A stretch of DNA of 8,806 bases from Kiritimatiellia bacterium (GTDB lineage: Bacteria; Verrucomicrobiota; Kiritimatiellia; RFP12; UBA1067). The DNA lies in the NCBI GenBank assembly GCA_016303225.1, contig JAEDMC010000127.1, positions 1 to 8,806 of the forward strand, written 5' to 3'. Position numbers and translations under genes: made by a program. The notes under the pieces are model-generated. The model searched no databases, was not told the DNA's origin, and saw only the letters and a list, made by a program, of their open reading frames with translations. Of the stretch, positions 1 through 4,976 are shown one piece after another. The first letter of the stretch is position 1. Every line of letters starts with the position of its first letter.

Positions 1-20
1 GCCCGAATGCCCGAATGCTC
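1..20. repeat. Period-8 tandem repeat, truncated by window edge
   Basis: Two perfect copies of the octamer GCCCGAAT (1-8 and 9-16) are followed by a partial copy starting GCTC. The array may continue upstream of the window. It resembles the octamer array at 300-331, whose better units read GCCC(A/G)GAT. It lies directly before the stop codon that closes off the 24-173 coding remnant upstream, so it may be the agent or scar that disrupted that gene. Confidence 0.6.
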
Positions 21-23
21 TGA

Positions 24-173
24 CGCCTCGCGAAGCAGCTCGCCGAACTGGACACGCAGTTCCTCATCGCCGAAATGCAAGGCTACGCAAAGTACACGGA
101 CGAGCTCAAGGCGAAGGTCGTCGGTCTTATGGCAGGGATCCGCGCGTTCTCGGCAACGCTCTCAAAGGCCTGA
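24..173 (+). pseudogene. 3' remnant of an unidentified gene
   Basis: The frame from 24 to the TGA at 171-173 reads as 49 residues of credible protein (RLAKQLAELDTQFL near the start, ending SATLSKA), with codons such as CTC, GCC, AAG and GAC that match the intact genes here. No good start codon with a ribosome binding site is present, and the frame is closed upstream by TGA at 21-23, next to the octamer repeat at 1-20. It is predicted largely helical and charged. I do not recognise the family. It could be the tail of a gene broken by repeat expansion, a small gene from the internal ATG at 75 (32 residues), or a chance frame. The remnant reading is favoured by codon use only. Confidence 0.35.
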
Positions 174-180
174 TAAGTCG

Positions 181-202
181 CGACGGGGTGGGGGACCCGT
201 CG
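181..202 (+). other. GC-rich hairpin after the coding remnant
   Basis: CGACGGG (181-187) and CCCGTCG (196-202) are a perfect 7-bp inverted repeat with an 8-nt G-rich loop, starting 7 nt after the stop of the 24-173 remnant. The location suits a transcription terminator for the broken gene. However, a purine-rich stretch follows rather than a T-run, so intrinsic termination is not supported. It could be a relic or an mRNA 3'-end stabilising hairpin. Confidence 0.3.
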
Positions 203-219
203 AGGGAAGAGGAATCGGA

Positions 220-280
220 CAAAAGCCGCAACCGCCTTCGAAGCGGAATCATCGGCAATGCACGGCGACTGCGGCTTTTG
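220..280. repeat. 11-bp perfect inverted repeat with 39-nt interior
   Basis: CAAAAGCCGCA (220-230) is exactly complementary to TGCGGCTTTTG (270-280). The interior holds a second short stem, CCGC (232-235) with GCGG (243-246), around the palindrome CTTCGAAG. The outer arms have an A-run on the 5' side and a T-run on the 3' side of a GC core, as in bidirectional intrinsic terminators, but the 39-nt interior is unusually long. Alternatives are a terminator split by an insertion, a small structured RNA, or the ends of a short non-autonomous element. No coding frame is convincing here. Confidence 0.55.
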
Positions 281-299
281 GCACGACCACGCGAGAAAT

Positions 300-331
300 G
301 CCCGGATGCTCAATCGCCCAGATGCCCAGAT
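300..331. repeat. Period-8 tandem repeat (GCCCAGAT type)
   Basis: Four consecutive octamers occupy 300-331. The last two (316-323 and 324-331) are identical GCCCAGAT. The first is GCCCGGAT and the second is degenerate (GCTCAATC). The array abuts a fifth partial unit beginning GCTG, which runs into the long hairpin at 335-381. It is related in length and sequence to the array at 1-20. The function is unknown. It is probably a short tandemly repeated repetitive sequence of the kind scattered between genes in some genomes. Confidence 0.6.
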
Positions 332-334
332 GCT

Positions 335-381
335 GTAGTCGGGCGCTCAATGCCGCGAAGCGGTGTTGAGTGACCGACTAC
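335..381 (+). repeat. Long near-perfect hairpin (REP-like)
   Basis: The 47-nt stretch folds on itself almost completely. GTAGTCGG (335-342) pairs with CCGACTAC (374-381). After one G-A mismatch (343/373), positions 344-356 pair with 360-372, closing on a GAA triloop at 357-359. I count 21 pairs, three of them G-U as plus-strand RNA. It lies upstream of the promoter at 407-415, so it is not in the mRNA of the next gene if that promoter is used. It could be a REP-type repetitive hairpin, a terminator-like barrier for upstream transcription, or a small RNA. It directly follows the octamer array. Confidence 0.65.
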
Positions 382-406
382 CATCATCGTGCATCTCAGT
401 TGAATA

Positions 407-415
407 TGATATAAT
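407..415 (+). promoter_or_regulatory. Extended -10 promoter for the ABC operon, apparently leaderless
   Basis: TGATATAAT is a perfect extended -10 (TGN plus TATAAT at 410-415). No convincing -35 is seen 17 nt upstream. The last T is followed by 7 nt and then the ATG at 423, so transcription should begin at or one base before the start codon, leaving no room for a Shine-Dalgarno sequence. The same arrangement with identical spacing recurs at 8763-8781. Confidence 0.7.
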
Positions 416-422
416 ACCCGTC

Positions 423-1361
423 ATGAGCGAAGAACTGCTGAAGATAGAGGGTCTGAAGAAGTCGTTCGGGAAGCTGGAAGTCCTGAAGGGGCTGACGACG
501 ACGATCAAGAAGGGCGAGGTCGTTGTGATGATCGGTCCGTCCGGCGGCGGCAAGTCGACGTTTCTGAGGTGCATGAACCTTCTGGAGCAGCCGACCGAGG
601 GGAAAATCGTCTTCAACGACATCGACATTGTGTCGGCTGACGAGAAGACGAAGAACAAGGTCCGCAGCGAGATGGGCATGGTGTTCCAGCACTTCAACCT
701 TTTCCCGCACCTCTCGATTCTCGACAACATCACGCTCGCCCCGCGGCTCGTCCGCGGCGTCGACCGCGCGACGGCCGAGAAGAAGGCGATGGAGCTGCTG
801 GAACGCGTCGGACTCGCCGAAAAGGCGAAGGCGTATCCGCAGCAGCTCTCGGGCGGACAGAAGCAACGCGTCGCGATCGTCCGTTCGCTGGCGATGGAGC
901 CGAAGGTGATGCTCTTCGACGAGCCGACCTCTGCGCTCGATCCGGAGATGGTCGGCGAGGTGCTGGACGTCATGAAGGACCTCGCGAAGAACGGCATGAC
1001 GATGGTCGTCGTCACGCACGAGATGCGTTTCGCACGCGATGTCGCGAGCCGCGTCCTCTTCCTCGAAGGCGGGCGCATAGCCGAAGAGGGGGCGCCGATG
1101 GCGATTTTCGGCGCGCCGAAAGGAGAGCGGCTGAAGGAATTCCTCAGCAAGGTCGAGCTTCCTATCATGCGCAAGGCCGTGCTGGCGGACGGAGAGGTCG
1201 ATTTGACCGAGGCGCGGGCCATTCTTTCGACGCTGGAGCGCCTGGATACGGGCTCGGGCAAGACCGACGCCTTGCGGATGCTGCTCAAGGTCGCGCTCAA
1301 AGACAATAAGATTACGACTGCGGAATCCGAGATGATCGCCGATATGCTCAAGAAACTTTAA
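423..1361 (+). CDS. Amino-acid ABC transporter ATPase with extra C-terminal domain
   Basis: Cytoplasmic ATP-hydrolysing subunit of a polar amino-acid importer (GlnQ/HisP family), 312 residues from the ATG at 423. Visible motifs are Walker A GPSGGGKST (38-46), Q-loop Q89, signature LSGGQKQ (142-148), Walker B plus glutamate VMLFDEP (162-168), D-loop SALD (170-173) and switch histidine in VVTHE (196-200). Family members normally end near residue 240-245. Here about 65 further residues follow (247-312), made of two similar helical units (249-271 and 287-309) with ADGEVD and KDNKIT turns, faintly like TerB-type domains. A longer frame from GTG 363 is rejected because that segment overlaps the hairpin and promoter. 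The binding protein and permease follow directly, so this is the first gene of the importer operon. Substrate is not determined. Confidence 0.95.
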   Translation: MSEELLKIEGLKKSFGKLEVLKGLTTTIKKGEVVVMIGPSGGGKSTFLRCMNLLEQPTEGKIVFNDIDIVSADEKTKNKVRSEMGMVFQHFNLFPHLSILDNITLAPRLVRGVDRATAEKKAMELLERVGLAEKAKAYPQQLSGGQKQRVAIVRSLAMEPKVMLFDEPTSALDPEMVGEVLDVMKDLAKNGMTMVVVTHEMRFARDVASRVLFLEGGRIAEEGAPMAIFGAPKGERLKEFLSKVELPIMRKAVLADGEVDLTEARAILSTLERLDTGSGKTDALRMLLKVALKDNKITTAESEMIADMLKKL

Positions 1362-1392
1362 CGAATGTTAATTAATAAGAAATGACGCTCTT

Positions 1393-2205
1393 ATGAAAAG
1401 CCTGAAATCATCCTCTAGCTTTTTACTTTATACTTTTTCCTTTTTACTTTTCTTCTGTGGCTGCTCTCAGCGCTCCACGTTGACCGACGGACGCTTTGTC
1501 GTTGGTTTTGACGCCGATTTTCCGCCCTATGGCTACAAGGACGGCGCGGAATACAAGGGTTTCGACCTCGATCTTGCGCGCGCAGTCTGCGAGAAGAAGG
1601 GATGGACGTTCGTCGCAAACCCGATCAACTGGGACGCGAAGGACATGGAGCTCAACTCGGGTGCCATCGACTGCATCTGGAACGGTTTCACCATGCAGGG
1701 CCGTGAGAAGGCCTACACCTGGAGCTGCGCTTACGTCGACAATTCGCAGGTCGTGCTCGTGAAGACGGGGTCCGCGATCAAAACGCTCAAGGACCTCGCC
1801 GGCAAGACGATTGGCGTGCAGACCGATACGCCCGTCCAGAAGGCGCTTGCGGGCGCAGACGAGGGCAATGCCGCGGCCGCCGCGCTCGGCAAGACCTTCA
1901 AGCAGCTCATTGTCGAGCCGAACTACAATCAGGCCATCAACGAACTGGACGCGGGGGCCGTGGACGCTGTCGCGTTGGATATCGGCGTCGCGAAGAAGAA
2001 AATGGCCGACCTGCCTGGCAAGTTCGAGCTCCTCAAGGAGATCATCATGACCGAGACCTACGGCATCGGCTTCAAGCTCGGCAACACGGCGCTCAAGGAC
2101 CAGGTCGAAGAAGTTCTGAAGGAACTCGCCGACGACGGCACGATGAAGGTTCTCGCCGGCAAGTACGGCATCGAGGAGAATGCCCTCATCCTATGGAAGA
2201 AATGA
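1393..2205 (+). CDS. Amino-acid ABC transporter substrate-binding lipoprotein
   Basis: Extracytoplasmic binding protein of the polar amino-acid (SBP_bac_3) family, 270 residues. The N-terminus has lysines, a hydrophobic stretch (10-21) and a lipobox-like FCGC with the lipidated Cys probably at 24, so a membrane-anchored lipoprotein is likely. Family hallmarks are GFDADFPPYGY (38-48), GFDLDLARA (56-64), INWDAKDMELNSG (78-90) and a second lobe from about 115. Arg104 in QGREKAY and Asp196 in ALDIG are at positions that normally grip the amino-acid carboxylate and amino groups. The exact substrate cannot be read, though the WDAKDMELNSG type is common in general or glutamine/cystine-like systems. 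No clear Shine-Dalgarno precedes the ATG; the gap from the ATPase gene is 31 nt. The signal-peptide core is encoded by a heptamer repeat with AT-rich codons unlike the rest of the gene. Confidence 0.94.
   Translation: MKSLKSSSSFLLYTFSFLLFFCGCSQRSTLTDGRFVVGFDADFPPYGYKDGAEYKGFDLDLARAVCEKKGWTFVANPINWDAKDMELNSGAIDCIWNGFTMQGREKAYTWSCAYVDNSQVVLVKTGSAIKTLKDLAGKTIGVQTDTPVQKALAGADEGNAAAAALGKTFKQLIVEPNYNQAINELDAGAVDAVALDIGVAKKKMADLPGKFELLKEIIMTETYGIGFKLGNTALKDQVEEVLKELADDGTMKVLAGKYGIEENALILWKK
1419..1453 (+). repeat. Heptamer tandem repeat encoding the signal-peptide core
   Basis: Five consecutive 7-bp units follow the consensus CTTTTTA: copies 1 and 4 are exact, copies 2, 3 and 5 differ at one to three bases. 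Because three heptamers equal seven codons, the protein shows a matching 7-residue period (FLLYTFS then FLLFFCG, residues 10-23). The segment uses TTA, CTT and TTT codons that are rare elsewhere in this GC-rich window, pointing to a repeat insertion or expansion later used as signal sequence. Confidence 0.65.
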
Positions 2206-2837
2206 TCGTCGATTTGCTGCGGGGACTTGCCGTCAGCGTGGAGATCTTCCTCTGCACGCTGGCGGTCTCGTTGCCGCTCGGCATCGTGATCGCCCTCGGG
2301 CGGATGTCGAAGAATCCGCTTGTCTCGGGCTTTTTCCGCGTCTACATCTCGGTTGTGCGCGGTACGCCGCTCATGCTGCAGATCATGTTCGTGTATTTCG
2401 CGCCCTACATGCTCTTTGGCCTGCCGCTCTCGAACTATCCGCGCTTTCTTGCGACGGTTATTGCGTTCGGACTCAACTACGCGGCGTATTTCGCGGAGAT
2501 CTACCGCGGCGGAATCCTCTCCATCGACCGCGGACAGACCGAGGCGGCGGTGGCGCTCGGGATGCCGAAGGGGATGTGCTTCCTGCGCATCATCCTGCCG
2601 CAGGTCGTCAAGCGCGTCATTCCGGCCGTCGGCAACGAGGTGATTACGCTCGTCAAGGACACGTCGCTGGCGTTCACGATCGCCGTCGCCGAGATGTTCA
2701 CGATTGCGAAGCAGCTCTCGTCCGCCAACACGACGATGGTTCCGCTGATCGCCGCCGGCGTCTTCTACTACGTCTTCAACTTCATTGTCGCCTGGACGAT
2801 GGAGCGCATCGAGAAGCGCCTGTCATATTATGAGTAG
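2202..2837 (+). CDS. Amino-acid ABC transporter permease (HisM/GlnP family)
   Basis: Inner-membrane channel subunit of the importer, 211 residues from the ATG at 2202. This start overlaps the upstream stop as ATGA and is preceded by GGAAG at 2195-2199. An in-frame ATG at 2193 would add only MEE and is less well placed. Visible features are a first membrane helix (about 12-32), the conserved RGTPLMLQ segment (53-60), YFAEIYRGGI (96-105) and the ATPase-docking EAA loop starting EAAVALGMPKG (114-124) and running to ILPQ. Further helices follow to the C-terminus. Length and motifs are normal for the family. Only one permease gene is present, so the channel is probably a homodimer. It overlaps the next gene by 8 nt. 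Confidence 0.95.
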   Translation: MIVDLLRGLAVSVEIFLCTLAVSLPLGIVIALGRMSKNPLVSGFFRVYISVVRGTPLMLQIMFVYFAPYMLFGLPLSNYPRFLATVIAFGLNYAAYFAEIYRGGILSIDRGQTEAAVALGMPKGMCFLRIILPQVVKRVIPAVGNEVITLVKDTSLAFTIAVAEMFTIAKQLSSANTTMVPLIAAGVFYYVFNFIVAWTMERIEKRLSYYE

Positions 2838-3795
2838 CTTCGCCGGACCTTTACTGATCCTCCTTTGCACGGTCGTCTGGGGATCGGCGTTCGTCGCGCA
2901 GAAGCTAGGAGCCGATCATTTCGGTCCCTTTGCCATCAGCTGCTACCGCAATCTGCTCGCGGGGTTCTTCCTCTGGGGGGCGCTCGGCCTGCGCCGTCAG
3001 TTCGCGCGGCGGGTCCGGAGCGAGTTTGGCGGCAGTCTGCTGGAGTCTCCGTGGAAGCGGACGGAGATCCTGGGCGGCGCGGCGAGCGGCGTCGTCCTCT
3101 TCGTCGCCATGCTCGCGCAGCAGCTCGGCATTGAGCGGACGACGCCCGGCGTCTCCGCCTTCCTGACGGCGAACTACGTGCTGATCGTGCCGGTTCTCGC
3201 CTGGATCGTCGGCAAGGGACGTCCCGGCGTCGGTGTCGTGACGGGCGTTGGCCTTGCACTCGTCGGAACGTACTTTATTTCCATCTCCACCTCTACGCCT
3301 GCCGCTGCAACAGCTCCTCTTTCCATCGGGGCGGGCGAGCTGTGGACGCTCGGCTGTGCCGTCCTCTTCGCCGTGCAGATCATGGTCGTCGATCACTTTG
3401 CGCCCGGGAGCGACATGCTGCGTTTTTCGATGGTGCAGATGTTTGTTGCGGGACTGGTGGCGCTTCCCTTCGTCTTTTTGCCGAGCGAGCTCGCACGGGC
3501 GAGCTGGCAGGGGTTCATGAAGGGTGTTCCGGCGCTGGTCTACCTGGGGGTCTTCTCGAGCGGCATCGCGTACACGCTGCAGAACCTCGGGCAGGCGCGG
3601 ACGCCTCCTGCGCTGGCGGCCATCCTCATGTCGATGGAGAGCGTGTTTGGCGCATTCTTCGGCTGGCTGCTGCTGGGGGACGTCCTGAGCTTGCGTCAGA
3701 TCGTCGGCTGCCTGCTGGTCCTGTCGGCGGTGATCCTGTCGCAGCTCTTGTCTGCGCGACGGACCAAGAATTTCAAGTTGACGAACGGACTATGA
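2830..3795 (+). CDS. EamA-family (DMT superfamily) permease
   Basis: Integral membrane transporter of the drug/metabolite superfamily, 321 residues, with two EamA repeats that should give about ten helices. The N-terminal repeat starts with LLCTVVWGSAFVAQ (11-24), and YRNLLAG (39-45) is the usual second-helix pattern. The C-terminal repeat begins GELWTLGCAVLFAVQ (169-183) and contains SSGIAYTLQNLGQ (243-255) and ILMSMESVFGAFFGWLLLGD (265-284). The start at ATG 2830 overlaps the permease stop by 8 nt, so translation is probably coupled. An upstream GTG at 2785 lies inside the permease and is rejected. A Ser/Thr/Pro/Ala-rich loop (153-164) joins the two halves. Such proteins often export amino acids or metabolites; the substrate here is unknown. 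Its place after an amino-acid importer suggests related cargo, which is inference. Confidence 0.92.
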   Translation: MSSFAGPLLILLCTVVWGSAFVAQKLGADHFGPFAISCYRNLLAGFFLWGALGLRRQFARRVRSEFGGSLLESPWKRTEILGGAASGVVLFVAMLAQQLGIERTTPGVSAFLTANYVLIVPVLAWIVGKGRPGVGVVTGVGLALVGTYFISISTSTPAAATAPLSIGAGELWTLGCAVLFAVQIMVVDHFAPGSDMLRFSMVQMFVAGLVALPFVFLPSELARASWQGFMKGVPALVYLGVFSSGIAYTLQNLGQARTPPALAAILMSMESVFGAFFGWLLLGDVLSLRQIVGCLLVLSAVILSQLLSARRTKNFKLTNGL

Positions 3796-3820
3796 GAGGA
3801 TATCGCCAGATGGCAAAGGG

Positions 3821-3826
3821 AAGGAG
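3821..3826 (+). promoter_or_regulatory. Strong Shine-Dalgarno for nadE
   Basis: AAGGAG lies 9 nt before the ATG at 3836 and fixes the nadE start. A second ATG at 3831 opens only a two-codon frame (ATG CGA TGA), whose stop overlaps the nadE start codon. It is one of the best ribosome binding sites in the window, in contrast to the weak or absent sites before the ABC genes. Confidence 0.7.
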
Positions 3827-3835
3827 CGAAATGCG

Positions 3836-4888
3836 ATGAATTTACTCAATCAGAAGAGAGAACTCGGGAGTCTTGCTGCTCATCGGGCGTTCCTCGGCAA
3901 ACCGCCGAAGAAAGGGAGCGTCGTGCCATTTCCGTGCGAGCCGAGGAAGGTGTTTGCCGCACAGGTCGCGGGCCTCGCGAAGCGTCTGAAGGCGATTCGG
4001 TGCCGCGACGTGGTGATCGGGCTTTCGGGCGGACTCGACTCGACGCTCGCCTTGCTCGTCGCGGATGCGGCTTTCGCGAAGCTGAAGCTCGACAAGCGGG
4101 GTATCCACGTCTACACGATGCCGGGATTCGGGACGTCGAAGCGGACGAAGGGCAACGCCGACCTGCTCTGCGAGGGGCTTGGCCTGAAGCTCGAGACGAT
4201 TTCAATCGTGAAGAGCGTCCGCCAGCATCTGAAGGACATCGGCCACGACGGCAAGACGCCGGACGTCACCTATGAGAACGCCCAGGCGCGGATGCGGACG
4301 ATGATCCTCATGGACAAGGCGAACATGACGGGCGGCATCGTCGTCGGTACGGGCGACTTGAGCGAAATCGCGCTCGGATGGTCGACGTATAACGGCGACC
4401 ACATGTCGATGTTCGCGGTCAACAACGACGTGCCGAAAACGGTGGTGCGTAAGGTGTGTCAGTGGTGGATTCTCGCGCAGAGGAGCAGAGGCGCAGAGGG
4501 GGTGTTGCGGGCTGCCGATGCGGTTGAGGACATTATCAACACCCCGGTGTCGCCGGAACTGGTGAAGGGACAGGTTACGGAAGACAAGATCGGCCCCTAC
4601 GAGCTCCACGACTTCTTCCTCTGGAACTTCATCATGAACGAGATGGGTTCGAAAGACTTGCAGAAGGCGGCGGAAAAGTATTTTCTCGGACCTCAAAACC
4701 GCAAAAGCTCAAAACCTCAGGCATATTCAAGTGACCTTATCGCAGCGACTTTGAAGACCTTCCTCTGGCGATTCTTCACCCAGGCGTTCAAGCGCAACTG
4801 CCAGCCAGACGGCATCAAGGTCTTTCCGTTCGAGCTTTCGCTCCACGACTGGTGGATTCCGTCGGACCTCGGTTTCGTCAGGCTTTGA
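3836..4888 (+). CDS. nadE: NAD+ synthetase, synthetase domain only
   Basis: Makes NAD+ from deamido-NAD+, ATP and an ammonia donor, the last step of NAD biosynthesis, in the cytoplasm. 350 residues. The PP-loop SGGLDS is at 64-69, followed by TMPGFGTSKRTK (94-105), the deamido-NAD region TYENAQARMR (145-154), GTGDLSEIALGWSTYNGD (171-188) and KIGPYELHDFF (251-261). The C-terminal RRF/FKR, DGIKV and DWW.PSD pattern matches the large glutamine-dependent enzymes rather than short ammonia-dependent ones. Those proteins carry an N-terminal glutaminase of roughly 300 residues, which is absent: only a linker-like stretch (about 28-53, PFPCEP then QVAGLAKRL) precedes the synthetase. It may use free ammonia or a separate glutaminase. 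Two repeat-encoded inserts, 214-221 and 286-293, appear in frame. It probably ends the ABC/EamA operon. Confidence 0.95.
   Translation: MNLLNQKRELGSLAAHRAFLGKPPKKGSVVPFPCEPRKVFAAQVAGLAKRLKAIRCRDVVIGLSGGLDSTLALLVADAAFAKLKLDKRGIHVYTMPGFGTSKRTKGNADLLCEGLGLKLETISIVKSVRQHLKDIGHDGKTPDVTYENAQARMRTMILMDKANMTGGIVVGTGDLSEIALGWSTYNGDHMSMFAVNNDVPKTVVRKVCQWWILAQRSRGAEGVLRAADAVEDIINTPVSPELVKGQVTEDKIGPYELHDFFLWNFIMNEMGSKDLQKAAEKYFLGPQNRKSSKPQAYSSDLIAATLKTFLWRFFTQAFKRNCQPDGIKVFPFELSLHDWWIPSDLGFVRL
4475..4498 (+). repeat. In-frame octamer array inside nadE (insert 1)
   Basis: Three octamers of consensus G(C/A)GCAGAG occupy exactly 24 bp, beginning on a codon boundary and encoding residues 214-221 (AQRSRGAE). 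A G-run follows. In homologues, as I recall them, this position joins the helix after VPKT to the VEDII.T..SPEL segment and is variable in length. The insert keeps the frame because three 8-bp units equal eight codons. Confidence 0.6.
4691..4714 (+). repeat. In-frame octamer array inside nadE (insert 2)
   Basis: Three octamers of consensus (C/G)C(T/G)CAAAA again total 24 bp and start on a codon boundary, encoding residues 286-293 (PQNRKSSK). A fourth degenerate unit (CCTCAGGC) follows. A-rich codons contrast with the GC-rich surroundings. The segment lies just before the YSSDLI..TLK helix of the C-terminal region, where homologues vary, so the insert is probably a surface loop. Confidence 0.6.
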
Positions 4889-4898
4889 CGATTGCCGA

Positions 4899-4914
4899 GA
4901 TTCCGTTGGGAATC
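4899..4914 (+). other. Small hairpin between nadE and the next promoter
   Basis: GATTCC (4899-4904) and GGAATC (4909-4914) form a perfect 6-bp stem with a GTTG loop, 10 nt after the nadE stop and 6 nt before the extended -10 at 4921. There is no T-run, so it is a poor intrinsic terminator. It could be an operator for the downstream promoter or an mRNA 3'-end hairpin. Confidence 0.35.
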
Positions 4915-4920
4915 ACCATG

Positions 4921-4929
4921 TGGTATTAT
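4921..4929 (+). promoter_or_regulatory. Extended -10 promoter for the S1/HsdR-like gene
   Basis: TGGTATTAT fits TGN plus a one-mismatch -10 (TATTAT, 4924-4929). The start site is expected near 4936, giving a leader of about 40 nt with an AT-rich stretch and a GAGGGG ribosome binding site (4965-4970) before the ATG at 4977. No good -35 is present. The core is nearly palindromic, so a minus-strand TATAAT also exists here, but no minus-strand gene follows it. Confidence 0.5.
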
Positions 4930-4976
4930 ACACGAAAGTGAAAATCATTAATAATTCAATACTCGAGGGGATTAAA

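Noticed and set aside
363..422. GTG start extending the ABC ATPase by 20 residues
   Set aside because: The extension would overlap the hairpin and the extended -10 promoter, and adds residues not found in the family.
1..422. CRISPR array, from the repeated GCCC-type units
   Set aside because: Units are 8 bp in direct tandem with no spacers, and there are no cas genes.
347..1351. Long minus-strand open frame opposite the ABC ATPase
   Set aside because: The plus frame carries all ABC motifs. The antisense frame is Ser/Arg-rich low complexity, as expected from GC-biased codons read backwards.
4899..4914. Intrinsic terminator after nadE
   Set aside because: The stem is only 6 bp and no T-run follows; listed as a hairpin instead.
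4878..4932. Minus-strand TATAAT followed by a 13-codon minus-strand frame
   Set aside because: The -10 core is self-complementary and the tiny frame runs into the nadE end. There is no independent support for a gene.
4920..4976. GTG start extending the S1/HsdR-like protein by 19 residues
   Set aside because: It coincides with the -10 element and lacks a ribosome binding site, whereas ATG 4977 has GAGGGG at good spacing.
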